From Nemophila menziesii (taxonomy: Eukaryota > Streptophyta > Magnoliopsida > Boraginales > Hydrophyllaceae), in NCBI GenBank assembly GCA_029959085.1, contig JARWIR010000005.1, forward strand, positions 51,152,850 through 51,216,849: a stretch of DNA of 64,000 nucleotides, in the 5' to 3' direction. The notes under the pieces are model-generated. The model saw only the letters and a list, made by a program, of their open reading frames with translations, did no database searches and was not told where the DNA came from. This document shows, one piece after another, positions 21,667 through 32,527 of the stretch (position 1 is its first letter; every line of letters begins with the position of its first letter). The translations under genes were made by a program, and so were the position numbers.

Positions 21667-21880
21667 TTTTTCCATCCTTGTTCTTTTTTTTTCATACTAG
21701 CTTTTTTCCCCCCCCTCCACCACCTTTAGATACGTATCGAGATTCCCTGGCCCTGTCCCCTTCTTTTACGGGGTTCATTTTTCGAGAAACCCGAACCGCT
21801 ACTCCGGGCCCGCCGTGACTCCCGAGATTCCGAATGTAATCCCGATTCCCCTTTTAACCTATTGCTGCGCATAACTTGAC

Positions 21881-21999
21881 GGGTGCGATCATACCAGCAC
21901 TAATGCACCGGATCCCATCAGAACTCAGAAGTTAAGCGTGCTTGGGCGAGAGTAGTACTAGGATGGGTGACCCCCTGGGAAGTCCTCGTGTTGCACCCC
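21881..21999 (+). rRNA. 5S rRNA copy 67
   Basis: C47A; terminator T5. Confidence 0.95.
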
Positions 22000-22212
22000 T
22001 TTTTCCATCCTTGTTCTTTTTTCTTCATACTAGCTTTTTTTTCCCCCTCCACCACCTTTAGATACGTATCGAGATTCCCTGGCCCTGTCCCCTTCTTTTA
22101 CGGGGTTCATTTTTCGAGAAACCCGAACCGCTACTCCGGGCCCGCCGTGACGCCCGAGATTCCGAATGTAATCCCGATTCCCCTTTTAACCTATTGCTGC
22201 GCATAACTTGAC

Positions 22213-22331
22213 GGGTGCGATCATACCAGCACTAATGCACCGGATCCCATCTGAACTCCGAAGTTAAGCGTGCTTGTGCGAGAGTAGTACTAGGATGGGT
22301 GACCCCCTGGGAAGTCCTCGTGTTGCACCCC
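22213..22331 (+). rRNA. 5S rRNA copy 68
   Basis: A40T and G65T. Confidence 0.95.
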
Positions 22332-22545
22332 TTTTTTCATCCTTGTTCTTTTTTCTTCATACTAGCTTTTTTTTTCCCTCTCCACCACCTTTAGATACGT
22401 ACCGAGATTCCCTGGCCCTGTCCCCTTCTTTTACGGGGTTCATTTTTCGAGAAACCCGAACCGCTACTCCGGGCCCGCCGTGACGCCCGAGATTCCGAAT
22501 GTAATCCCGATTCCCCTTTTAACCTATTGCTGCGCATAACTTGAC

Positions 22546-22664
22546 GGGTGCGATCATACCAGCACCAATGCACCGGATCCCATCAGAACTCCGAAGTTAA
22601 GCGTGCTTGGGCGAGAGTAGTACTAGGATGGGTGACCCCCTGGGAAGTCCTCGTGTTGCACCCC
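22546..22664 (+). rRNA. 5S rRNA copy 69
   Basis: T21C, the last C21 allele in the window. Confidence 0.97.
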
Positions 22665-22877
22665 TTTTTTCATCCTTGTTCTTTTTTCTTCATACTAGCT
22701 TTTTTTTTTCCCTCCACCACCTTTAGATACGTACCGAGATTCCCTGGCCCTGTCCCCTTCTTTTACGGGGTTCATTTTTCGAGAAACCCGAACCGCTACT
22801 CCGGGCCCGCCGTGACGCCCGAGATTCCGAATGTAATCCCGATTCCCCTTTTAACCTATTGCTGCGCATAACTTGAC

Positions 22878-22996
22878 GGGTGCGATCATACCAGCACTAA
22901 TGCACCGGATCCCATCAGAACTCCGAAGTTAAGCGTGCTTGGGCGAGAGTAGTACTAGGATGGGTGACCCCCTGGGAAGTCCTCGTGTTGCACCCC
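22878..22996 (+). rRNA. 5S rRNA copy 70
   Basis: Unchanged; CCACTTC spacer. Confidence 0.97.
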
Positions 22997-23208
22997 TTTT
23001 TTCATCCTTGTTCTTTTTTCTTCATACTAGCTTTTTTTTCCCCTCCACCACCTTTAGATACGTACCGAGATTCCCTGGCCCTGTCCACTTCTTTTACGGG
23101 GTTCATTTTTCGAGAAACCCGAACCGCTACTCCGGGCCCGCCGTGACGCCCGAGATTCCGAATGTAATCCCGCTTCCCCTTTTAACCTATTGCTGCGCAT
23201 AACTTGAC

Positions 23209-23327
23209 GGGTGCGATCATACCAGCACTAATGCACCGGATCCCATCAGAACTCCGAAGTTAAGCGTGCTTGGGCGAGAGTAGTACTAGGATGGGTGACC
23301 CCCTGGGAAGTCCTCGTGTTGCACCCC
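23209..23327 (+). rRNA. 5S rRNA copy 71
   Basis: Unchanged; spacer lacks one G (CTCCGGCCCG). Confidence 0.97.
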
Positions 23328-23538
23328 TTTTTTCATCCTTGTTCTTTTTTCTTCATACTAGCTTTTTTTTCCCCTCCACCACCTTTAGATACGTACCGAG
23401 ATTCCCTGGCCCTGTCCCCTTCTTTTACGGGGTTCATTTTTCGAGAAACCCGAACCGCTACTCCGGCCCGCCGTGACGCCCGAGATTCCGAATGTAATCC
23501 CGCTTCCCCTTTTAACCTATTGCTGCGCATAACTTGAC

Positions 23539-23656
23539 GGGTGCGATCATACCAGCACTAATGCACCGGATCCCATCAGAACTCCGAAGTTAAGCGTGCT
23601 TGGGCGAGAGTAGTACTAGGATGGGTGACCCCCTGGAAGTCCTCGTGTTGCACCCC
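23539..23656 (+). rRNA. 5S rRNA copy 72 (1-bp deletion)
   Basis: One G lost at the C box end (CCCCCTGGAAG); 118 bp. Partner 14233 is intact. Confidence 0.92.
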
Positions 23657-23869
23657 TTTTTTCATCCTTGTTCTTTTTTCTTCATACTAGCTTTTTTTTT
23701 CCCCTCCACCACCTTTAGATACGTACCGAGATTCCCTGGCCCTGTCCCCTTCTTTTACGGGGTTCATTTTTCGAGAAACCCGAACCGCTACTCCGGGCCC
23801 GCCGTGACGCCCGAGATTCCGAATGTAATCCCGCTTCCCCTTTTAACCTATTGCTGCGCATAACTTGAC

Positions 23870-23988
23870 GGGTGCGATCATACCAGCACTAATGCACCGG
23901 ATCCCATCAGAACTCCGAAGTTAAGCGTGCTTGGGCGAGAGTAGTACTAGGATGGGTGACCCCCTGGGAAGTCCTCGTGTTGCACCCC
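23870..23988 (+). rRNA. 5S rRNA copy 73
   Basis: Unchanged. Confidence 0.97.
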
Positions 23989-24203
23989 TTTTTTCATCCT
24001 TGTTCTTTTTTCTTCATACTAGCTTTTTTTTTTCCCCCTCCACCACCTTTAGATACGTATCGAGATTCCCTGGCCCTGTCCCCTTCTTTTACGGGGTTCA
24101 TTTTTCGAGAAACCCGAACCGCTACTCCGGGCCCGCCGTGACGCCCGAGATTCCGAATGTAATCCCGCTTCCCCTTTTAACCTATTGCTGCGCATAACTT
24201 GAC

Positions 24204-24322
24204 GGGTGCGATCATACCAGCACTAATGCACCGGATCCCATCAGAACTCCGAAGTTAAGCGTGCTTGGGCGAGAGTAGTACTAGGATGGGTGACCCCCTG
24301 GGAAGTCCTCGTGTTGCACCCC
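24204..24322 (+). rRNA. 5S rRNA copy 74
   Basis: Unchanged; spacer lacks one G (CCGCCTGACG). Confidence 0.97.
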
Positions 24323-24533
24323 TTTTTTCATCCTTGTTCTTTTTTCTTCATACTAGCTTTTTTTTTCCCTCTACCACCTTTAGATACGTATCGAGATTCC
24401 CTGGCCCTGTCCCCTTCTTTTACGGGGTTCATTTTTCGAGAAACCCGAACCGCTACTCCGGGCCCGCCTGACGCCCGAGATTCCGAATGTAATCCCGATT
24501 CCCCTTTTAACCTATTGCTGCGCATAACTTGAC

Positions 24534-24651
24534 GGGTGCGATCATACCAGCACTAATGCACCGGATTCCATCAGAACTCCGAAGTTAAGCGTGCTTGGGC
24601 GAGAGTAGTACTAGGATGGGTGACCGCCTGGAAGTCCTCGTGTTGCACCCC
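24534..24651 (+). rRNA. 5S rRNA copy 75 (1-bp deletion)
   Basis: C34T, C93G and loss of one G (CGCCTGGAAG); 118 bp, terminator only T4. Confidence 0.9.
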
Positions 24652-24863
24652 TTTTCATCCTTGTTCTTTTTTCTTCATACTAGCTTTTTTTTCCCCCCTC
24701 CACCACCTTTAGATACGTATCGAGATTCCCTGGCCCTGTCCCCTTCTTTTACGGGGTTCATTTTTCGAGAAACCCGAACCGCTACTCCGGGCCCGCCGTG
24801 ACGCCCGAGATTCCGAATGTAATCCCGATTCCCCTTTTAACCTATTGCTGCGCATAACTTGAC

Positions 24864-24980
24864 GGTGCGATCATACCAGCACTAATGCACGCGATCCCAT
24901 CAGAACTCCGAAGTTAAGCGTGCTTGGGCGAGAGTAGTACTAGGATGGGTGACCCCTGGGAAGTCCTCGTGTTGCACCTC
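24864..24980 (+). rRNA. 5S rRNA copy 76 (two 1-bp deletions)
   Basis: One G lost in the opening GGG, one C lost in the C box, GC for CG at +29/+30 order (CACGCGATCC) and C118T; 117 bp. Confidence 0.88.
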
Positions 24981-25193
24981 TTTTTTCATCCTTGTTCTTT
25001 TTTCTTCATACTAGCTTTTTTTTCCCCTCCACCACCTTTAGATACGTATCGAGATTCCCTGGCCCTGTCCCCTTCTTTTACGGGGTTCATTTTTCGAGAA
25101 ACCCGAACCGCTACTCCGGGCCCGCCGTGACGCCCAGAGATTCCGAATGTAATCCCGCTTCCCCTTTTAACCTATTGCTGCGCATAACTTGAC

Positions 25194-25312
25194 GGGTGCG
25201 ATCATACCAGCACTAATGCACCGGATCCCATCAGAACTCCGAAGTTAAGCGTGCTTGGGCGAGAGTAGTACTAGGATGGGTGACCCCCTGGGAAGTCCTC
25301 GTGTTGCACCCC
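25194..25312 (+). rRNA. 5S rRNA copy 77
   Basis: Unchanged. Confidence 0.97.
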
Positions 25313-25524
25313 TTTTTTCATCCTTGTTCTTTTTTCTTCATACTAGCTTTTTTTTCCCCTCCACCACCTTTAGATACGTACCGAGATTCCCTGGCCCTGT
25401 CCCCTTCTTTTACGGGGTTCATTTTTCGAGAAACCCGAACCGCTACTCCGGGCCCGCCGTGACGCCCGAGATTCCGAATGTAATCCCGATTCCCCTTTTA
25501 ACCTATTGCTGCGCATAACTTGAC

Positions 25525-25643
25525 GGGTGCGATCATACCAGCACTAATGCACCGGATCCCATCAGAACTCCGAAGTTAAGCGTGCTTGGGCGAGAGTAGT
25601 ACTAGGATGGGTGACCCCCTGGGAAGTCCTCGTGTTGCACCCC
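25525..25643 (+). rRNA. 5S rRNA copy 78
   Basis: Unchanged; last gene before the gap. Confidence 0.97.
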
Positions 25644-25783
25644 TTTTTTCATCCTTGTTCTTTTTCTTCATACTAGCTTTTTTTTTTTCCCCCCTCCACC
25701 ACCTTTAGATACGTATCGAGATTCCCTGGCCCTGTCCCCTTCTTTTACGGGGGTTCATTTTTCGAGAAACCCGAACCGCTACT

Positions 25784-25883
25784 NNNNNNNNNNNNNNNNN
25801 NNNNNNNNNNNNNNNNNNNNNNNNNNNNNNNNNNNNNNNNNNNNNNNNNNNNNNNNNNNNNNNNNNNNNNNNNNNNNNNNNNN
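25784..25883. other. Assembly gap of 100 N
   Basis: Exactly 100 N separate a left flank that stops in the spacer after CCGCTACT from a right flank that resumes at TGTTCTTTTTTC, just after the terminator of a gene. Going from the first point to the second in a normal unit takes about 208 bases and crosses one whole 5S gene. A true length of 100 does not fit the period, so the N run is probably a placeholder for about 208 bp plus an unknown number of units. The gene-free stretch 25644-26086 holds only spacer and this gap. Confidence 0.97.
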
Positions 25884-26086
25884 TGTTCTTTTTTCTTCAT
25901 ACTAGCTTTTTTTTTTCCCCCTCCACCACCTTTAGATACGTACCGAGATTCCCTGGCCCTGTCCCCTTCTTTTACGGGGTTCATTTTTCGAAAAACCCGA
26001 ACCGCTACTCCGGGCCCGCCGTGACGCCCGAGATTCCGAATGTAATCCCGATTCCCCTTTTAACCTATTGCTGCGCATAACTTGAC

Positions 26087-26205
26087 GGGTGCGATCATAC
26101 CAGCACTAATGCACCGGATCCCATCAGAACTCCGAAGTTAAGCGTGCTTGGGCGAGAGTAGTACTAGGATGGGTGACCCCCTGGGAAGTCCTCGTGTTGC
26201 ACCCC
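26087..26205 (+). rRNA. 5S rRNA copy 79
   Basis: Unchanged; first whole gene after the gap; spacers on both sides read TTCGAAAAACC. Confidence 0.97.
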
Positions 26206-26417
26206 TTTTTTCATCTTTGTTCTTTTTTCTTCATACTAGCTTTTTTTTCCCCTCCACCACCTTTAGATACGTACCGAGATTCCCTGGCCCTGTCCCCTTC
26301 TTTTACGGGGTTCATTTTTCGAAAAACCCGAACCGCTACTCCGGGCCCGCCGTGACGCCCGAGATTCCGAATGTAATCCCGATTCCCCTTTTAACCTATT
26401 GCTGCGCATAACTTGAC

Positions 26418-26537
26418 GGGTGCGATCATACCAGCACTAATGCACCGGATCCCATCAGAACTCCGAAGTTAAGCGTGCTTGGGCGAGAGTAGTACTAGGA
26501 TGGGTGACCCCCCTGGGAAGTCCTCGTGTTGCACCCC
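26418..26537 (+). rRNA. 5S rRNA copy 80 (1-bp insertion)
   Basis: One extra C in the C box (GACCCCCCTGG); 120 bp. Confidence 0.92.
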
Positions 26538-26752
26538 TTTTTTCATCTTTGTTCTTTTTTCTTCATACTAGCTTTTTTTTTTCCCCCTCCACCACCTTTA
26601 GATACGTACCGAGATTCCCTGGCCCTGTCCCCTTCTTTTACGGGGTTCATTTTTCGAGAAACCCGAACCGCTACTCCGGGCCCGCCGTGACGCCCGAGAT
26701 TCCGAATGTAATCCCGCTTCCCCTTTTAACCTATTGTTGCGCATAACTTGAC

Positions 26753-26871
26753 GGGTGCGATCATACCAGCACTAATGCACCGGATCCCATCAGAACTCCG
26801 AAGTTAAGCGTGGTTGGGCGAGAGTAGTACTAGGATGGGTGACCCCCTGGGAAGTCCTCGTGTTGCACCCC
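26753..26871 (+). rRNA. 5S rRNA copy 81
   Basis: C61G in the A box; type B spacer with CTGCTCCC. Confidence 0.95.
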
Positions 26872-27087
26872 TTTTTTCATCCTTGTTCTTTTTTTCTTCA
26901 TACTAGCTTTTTTTCTCCCCCCTCCACCACCTTTAGATACGTACCGAGATTCCCTGGCCCTGCTCCCTTCTTTTACGGGGTTCATTTTTTGAGAAACCCG
27001 AACCGCTACTCCGGGCCCGCCGTGACGCCCGAGATTCCGAATGTAATCCCGCTTCCCCTTTTAACATATTGCTGCGCATAACTTGAC

Positions 27088-27206
27088 GGGTGCGATCATA
27101 CCAGCACTAATGCACCGGATCCCATCAGAACTCCGAAGTTAAGCGTGCTTGGGCGAGAGTAGTACTAGGATAGGTGACCCCCTGGGAAGTCCTCGTGTTG
27201 CACCCC
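27088..27206 (+). rRNA. 5S rRNA copy 82
   Basis: G85A in the C box. Confidence 0.95.
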
Positions 27207-27418
27207 TTTTTTCATCCTTGTTCTTTTTTCTTCATACTAGCTTTTTTTCCCCCTCCACCACCTTTAGATACGTACCGAGATTCCCTGGCCCTGTCCCCTT
27301 CTTTTACGGGGTTCATTTTTCGAGAAACCCGAACCGCTACTCCGGGCCCGCCGTGACGCCCGAGATTCCGAATGTAATCCCGATTCCCCTTTTAACCTAT
27401 TGCTGCGCATAACTTGAC

Positions 27419-27537
27419 GGGTGCGATCATACCAGCACTAATGCACCAGATCCCATCAGAACTCCGAAGTTAAGCGTGCTTGGGCGAGAGTAGTACTAGG
27501 ATGGGTGACCCCCTGGGAAGTCCTCGTGTTGCACCCT
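27419..27537 (+). rRNA. 5S rRNA copy 83
   Basis: G30A and C119T (last C replaced, T run of seven). Confidence 0.95.
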
Positions 27538-27751
27538 TTTTTTCATCCTTGTTCTTTTTTCTTCATACTAGCTTTTTTTTTCCCCCTCCACCACCTTTAG
27601 ATACGTATCGAGATTCCCTGGCCCTGTCCCCTTCTTTTACGGGGTTCATTTTTCGAGAAACCCGAACCGCTACTCCGGGCCCGCCGTGACGCCCGAGATT
27701 CCGAATGTAATCCCGATTCCCCTTTTAACCTATTGCTGCGCATAACTTGAC

Positions 27752-27870
27752 GGGTGCGATCATACCAGCACTAATGCACCGGATCCCATCAGAACTCCAA
27801 AGTTAAGCGTGCTTGGGCGAGAGTAGTACTAGGATGGGTGACACCCTGGGAAGTCCTCGTGTTGCACCCC
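27752..27870 (+). rRNA. 5S rRNA copy 84
   Basis: G48A and C92A (C box). Confidence 0.95.
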
Positions 27871-28084
27871 TTTTTTCATCCTTGTTCTTTTTTCTTCATA
27901 CTAGCTTTTTTTTTTCCCCTCCACCACCTTTAGATACGTACCGAGATTCCCTGGCCCTGTCCCCTTCTTTTACGGGGTTCATTTTTCGAGAAACCCGAAC
28001 CGCTACTCCGGGCCCGCCGTGACGCCCGAGATTCCGAATGTAATCCCGATTCCCCTTTTAACCTATTGCTGCGCATAACTTGAC

Positions 28085-28203
28085 GGGTGCGATCATACCA
28101 GCACTAATGCACCGGATCCCATCAGAACTCCGAAGTTAAGCTTGCTTGGGCGAGAGTAGTACTAGGATGGGTGACCCCCTGGGAAGTCCTCGTGTTGCAC
28201 CCC
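28085..28203 (+). rRNA. 5S rRNA copy 85
   Basis: G58T in the A box. Confidence 0.95.
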
Positions 28204-28416
28204 TTTTTTCATCCTTGTTCTTTTTTCTTCATACTAGCTTTTTTTTCCCCCTCCACCACCTTTAGATACGTACCGAGATTCCCTGGCCCTGTCCCCTTCT
28301 TTTACGGGGTTCATTTTTCGAGAAACCCGAACCGCTACTCCGGGCCCGCCGTGACGCCCGAGATTCCGAATGTAATCCCGATTCCCCTTTTAACCTATTG
28401 CTGCGCATAACTTGAC

Positions 28417-28535
28417 GGGTGCGATCATACCAGCACTAATGCACCGGATCCCATCAGAACTCCGAAGTTAAGCGTGCTTGGGCGAGAGTAGTACTAGGAT
28501 GGGTGACCCCCTGGGAAGTCCTCGTGTTGCACCCC
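28417..28535 (+). rRNA. 5S rRNA copy 86
   Basis: Unchanged. Confidence 0.97.
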
Positions 28536-28748
28536 TTTTTTCATCCTTGTTCTTTTTTCTTCATACTAGCTTTTTTTTTCCCCTCCACCACCTTTAGATA
28601 CGTACCGAGATTCCCTGGCCCTGTCCCCTTCTTTTACGGGGTTCATTTTTCGAGAAACCCGAACCGCTACTCCGGGCCCGCCGTGACGCCCGAGATTCCG
28701 AATGTAATCCCGATTCCCCTTTTAACCTATTGCTGCGCATAACTTGAC

Positions 28749-28867
28749 GGGTGCGATCATACCAGCACTAATGCACCGGATCCCATCAGAACTCCGAAGT
28801 TAAGCGTGCTTGGGCGAGAGTAGTACTAGGATGGGTGACCCCCTGGGAAGTCCTCGTGTTGCACCCC
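28749..28867 (+). rRNA. 5S rRNA copy 87
   Basis: Unchanged; spacer GCCCGAAATTCC. Confidence 0.97.
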
Positions 28868-29081
28868 TTTTTTCATCCTTGTTCTTTTTTCTTCATACTA
28901 GCTTTTTTTTTTCCCCTCCACCACCTTTAGATACGTACCGAGATTCCCTGGCCCTGTCCCCTTCTTTTACGGGGTTCATTTTTCGAGAAACCCGAACCGC
29001 TACTCCGGGCCCGCCGTGACGCCCGAAATTCCGAATGTAATCCCGATTCCCCTTTTAACCTATTGCTGCGCATAACTTGAC

Positions 29082-29200
29082 GGGTGCGATCATACCAGCA
29101 CTAATGCACCGGATCCCATCAGAACTCCGAAGTTAAGCGTGCTTGGGCGAGAGTAGTACTAGGATGGGTGACCCCCTGGGAAGTCCTCGTGTTGCACCCC
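29082..29200 (+). rRNA. 5S rRNA copy 88
   Basis: Unchanged; spacer has one extra C (TGGCCCCTG) and ATTACTGCGC. Confidence 0.97.
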
Positions 29201-29414
29201 TTTTTTCATCCTTGTTCTTTTTTCTTCATACTAGCTTTTTTTTCCCCCTCCACCACCTTTAGATACGTACCGAGATTCCCTGGCCCCTGTCCCCTTCTTT
29301 TACGGGGTTCATTTTTCGAGAAACCCGAACCGCTACTCCGGGCCCGCCGTGACGCCCGAGATTCCGAATGTAATCCCGATTCCCCTTTTAACCTATTACT
29401 GCGCATAACTTGAC

Positions 29415-29533
29415 GGGTCCGATCATACCAGCACTAATGCACCGGATCCCATCAGAACTCCGAAGTTAAGCGTGCTTGGGCGAGAGTAGTACTAGGATGG
29501 GTGACCCCCTGGGAAGTCCTCGTGTTGCACCCC
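29415..29533 (+). rRNA. 5S rRNA copy 89
   Basis: G5C, which breaks the helix I pair G5-C114. Confidence 0.95.
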
Positions 29534-29747
29534 TTTTTTCATCCTTGTTCTTTTTTCTTCATACTAGCTTTTTTTTTTCCCCTCCACCACCTTTAGATAC
29601 GTACCGAGATTCCCTGGCCCTGTCCCCTTCTTTTACGGGGTTCATTTTTCGAGAAACCCGAACCGCTACTCCGGGCCCGCCGTGACGCCCGAGATTCCGA
29701 ATGTAATCCCGATTCCCCTTTTAACCTATTGCTGCGCATAACTTGAC

Positions 29748-29866
29748 GGGTGCGATCATACCAGCACTAATGCACCGGATCCCATCAGAACTCCGAAGTT
29801 AAGCGTGCTTGGGCGAGAGTAGTACTAGGATGGGTGACCCCCTGGGAAGTCCTCGTGTTGCACCCC
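29748..29866 (+). rRNA. 5S rRNA copy 90
   Basis: Unchanged; spacer TTCGAAAAACC. Confidence 0.97.
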
Positions 29867-30080
29867 TTTTTTCATCCTTGTTCTTTTTTCTTCATACTAG
29901 CTTTTTTTTTTCCCCTCCACCACCTTTAGATACGTACCGAGATTCCCTGGCCCTGTCCCCTTCTTTTACGGGGTTCATTTTTCGAAAAACCCGAACCGCT
30001 ACTCCGGGCCCGCCGTGACGCCCGAGATTCCGAATGTAATCCCGATTCCCCTTTTAACCTATTGCTGCGCATAACTTGAC

Positions 30081-30199
30081 GGGTGCGATCATACCAGCAC
30101 TAATGCACCGGATCCCATCAGAACTCCGAAGTTAAGCGTGCTTGGGCGAGAGTAGTACTAGGATGGGTGACCCCCTGGGAAGTCCTCGTGTTGCACCCT
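30081..30199 (+). rRNA. 5S rRNA copy 91
   Basis: C119T. Confidence 0.96.
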
Positions 30200-30413
30200 T
30201 TTTTTCATCCTTGTTCTTTTTTCTTCATACTAGCTTTTTTTTTCCCCCTCCACCACCTTTAGATACGTATCGAGATTCCCTGGCCCTGTCCCCTTCTTTT
30301 ACGGGGTTCATTTTTCGAGAAACCCGAACCGCTACTCCGGGCCCGCCGTGACGCCCGAGATTCCGAATGTAATCCCGATTCCCCTTTTAACCTATTGCTG
30401 CGCATAACTTGAC

Positions 30414-30532
30414 GGGTGCGATCATACCAGCACTAATGCACCGGATCCCATCAGAACTCCAAAGTTAAGCGTGCTTGGGCGAGAGTAGTACTAGGATGGG
30501 TGACACCCTGGGAAGTCCTCGTGTTGCACCCC
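30414..30532 (+). rRNA. 5S rRNA copy 92
   Basis: G48A and C92A. Partner of 27752. Confidence 0.95.
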
Positions 30533-30746
30533 TTTTTTCATCCTTGTTCTTTTTTCTTCATACTAGCTTTTTTTTTTCCCCTCCACCACCTTTAGATACG
30601 TACCGAGATTCCCTGGCCCTGTCCCCTTCTTTTACGGGGTTCATTTTTCGAGAAACCCGAACCGCTACTCCGGGCCCGCCGTGACGCCCGAGATTCCGAA
30701 TGTAATCCCGATTCCCCTTTTAACCTATTGCTGCGCATAACTTGAC

Positions 30747-30865
30747 GGGTGCGATCATACCAGCACTAATGCACCGGATCCCATCAGAACTCCGAAGTTA
30801 AGCTTGCTTGGGCGAGAGTAGTACTAGGATGGGTGACCCCCTGGGAAGTCCTCGTGTTGCACCCC
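30747..30865 (+). rRNA. 5S rRNA copy 93
   Basis: G58T. Partner of 28085. Confidence 0.95.
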
Positions 30866-31078
30866 TTTTTTCATCCTTGTTCTTTTTTCTTCATACTAGC
30901 TTTTTTTTCCCCCTCCACCACCTTTAGATACGTACCGAGATTCCCTGGCCCTGTCCCCTTCTTTTACGGGGTTCATTTTTCGAGAAACCCGAACCGCTAC
31001 TCCGGGCCCGCCGTGACGCCCGAGATTCCGAATGTAATCCCGATTCCCCTTTTAACCTATTGCTGCGCATAACTTGAC

Positions 31079-31197
31079 GGGTGCGATCATACCAGCACTA
31101 ATGCACCGGATCCCATCAGAACTCCGAAGTTAAGCGTGCTTGGGCGAGAGTAGTACTAGGATGGGTGACCCCCTGGGAAGTCCTCGTGTTGCACCCC
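31079..31197 (+). rRNA. 5S rRNA copy 94
   Basis: Unchanged. Confidence 0.97.
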
Positions 31198-31410
31198 TTT
31201 TTTCATCCTTGTTCTTTTTTCTTCATACTAGCTTTTTTTTTCCCCTCCACCACCTTTAGATACGTACCGAGATTCCCTGGCCCTGTCCCCTTCTTTTACG
31301 GGGTTCATTTTTCGAGAAACCCGAACCGCTACTCCGGGCCCGCCGTGACGCCCGAGATTCCGAATGTAATCCCGATTCCCCTTTTAACCTATTGCTGCGC
31401 ATAACTTGAC

Positions 31411-31529
31411 GGGTGCGATCATACCAGCACTAATGCACCGGATCCCATCAGAACTCCGAAGTTAAGCGTGCTTGGGCGAGAGTAGTACTAGGATGGGTGA
31501 CCCCCTGGGAAGTCCTCGTGTTGCACCCC
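31411..31529 (+). rRNA. 5S rRNA copy 95
   Basis: Unchanged; spacer GCCCGAAATTCC. Confidence 0.97.
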
Positions 31530-31743
31530 TTTTTTCATCCTTGTTCTTTTTTCTTCATACTAGCTTTTTTTTTTCCCCTCCACCACCTTTAGATACGTAC
31601 CGAGATTCCCTGGCCCTGTCCCCTTCTTTTACGGGGTTCATTTTTCGAGAAACCCGAACCGCTACTCCGGGCCCGCCGTGACGCCCGAAATTCCGAATGT
31701 AATCCCGATTCCCCTTTTAACCTATTGCTGCGCATAACTTGAC

Positions 31744-31862
31744 GGGTGCGATCATACCAGCACTAATGCACCGGATCCCATCAGAACTCCGAAGTTAAGC
31801 GTGCTTGGGCGAGAGTAGTACTAGGATGGGTGACCCCCTGGGAAGTCCTCGTGTTGCACCCC
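31744..31862 (+). rRNA. 5S rRNA copy 96
   Basis: Unchanged; spacer ATTACTGCGC. Confidence 0.97.
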
Positions 31863-32075
31863 TTTTTTCATCCTTGTTCTTTTTTCTTCATACTAGCTTT
31901 TTTTTCCCCCTCCACCACCTTTAGATACGTACCGAGATTCCCTGGCCCTGTCCCCTTCTTTTACGGGGTTCATTTTTCGAGAAACCCGAACCGCTACTCC
32001 GGGCCCGCCGTGACGCCCGAGATTCCGAATGTAATCCCGATTCCCCTTTTAACCTATTACTGCGCATAACTTGAC

Positions 32076-32194
32076 GGGTCCGATCATACCAGCACTAATG
32101 CACCGGATCCCATCAGAACTCCGAAGTTAAGCGTGCTTGGGCGAGAGTAGTACTAGGATGGGTGACCCCCTGGGAAGTCCTCGTGTTGCACCCC
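32076..32194 (+). rRNA. 5S rRNA copy 97
   Basis: G5C. Partner of 29415. Confidence 0.95.
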
Positions 32195-32408
32195 TTTTTT
32201 CATCCTTGTTCTTTTTTCTTCATACTAGCTTTTTTTTTTCCCCTCCACCACCTTTAGATACGTACCGAGATTCCCTGGCCCTGTCCCCTTCTTTTACGGG
32301 GTTCATTTTTCGAGAAACCCGAACCGCTACTCCGGGCCCGCCGTGACGCCCGAGATTCCGAATGTAATCCCGATTCCCCTTTTAACCTATTGCTGCGCAT
32401 AACTTGAC

Positions 32409-32527
32409 GGGTGCGATCATACCAGCACTAATGCACCGGATCCCATCAGAACTCCGAAGTTAAGCGTGCTTGGGCGAGAGTAGTACTAGGATGGGTGACC
32501 CCCTGGGAAGTCCTCGTGTTGCACCCC
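32409..32527 (+). rRNA. 5S rRNA copy 98
   Basis: Unchanged; spacer TTCGAAAAACC. Confidence 0.97.

Larger units (their letters stand above)
19893..24980 (+). repeat. 16-unit segmental duplication, copy B
   Basis: It corresponds to 10585-15680. The offset falls from 9308 to about 9302 because this copy has many one-base losses, mostly in G or C runs (near 19861, 20114, 20920, 20977, 21108, 21459, 23465, 23635, 24468, 24629, 24864, 24955), and a few gains (near 20517, 21138, 25136). Copy A has almost none. Confidence 0.9.
1..25783 (+). repeat. 5S rDNA tandem array, left contig (copies 1-78)
   Basis: This is an uninterrupted head-to-tail array of about 332-bp units, each with one 5S gene and one spacer. 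There is no foreign insertion and no inverted unit. The window opens inside a spacer, 16 bases before a gene. Allele C21 (GCACCAATG instead of GCACTAATG) occurs in nine copies here and in none right of the gap. Every typical copy contains one GGATCC, so BamHI would cut the array into a unit ladder. Confidence 0.98.
27419..30080 (+). repeat. 8-unit block, first tandem copy
   Basis: Copies 83-90 are repeated directly as copies 91-98. Shared markers in order are C119T, G48A+C92A, G58T, a GCCCGAAATTCC spacer, an ATTACTGCGC spacer, G5C and a TTCGAAAAACC spacer. The period is about 2662 bp. Confidence 0.92.

Noticed and set aside
25745..25984. A minus-strand frame running through the N gap
   Set aside because: It is an artefact of translating N; no continuous sequence supports it.
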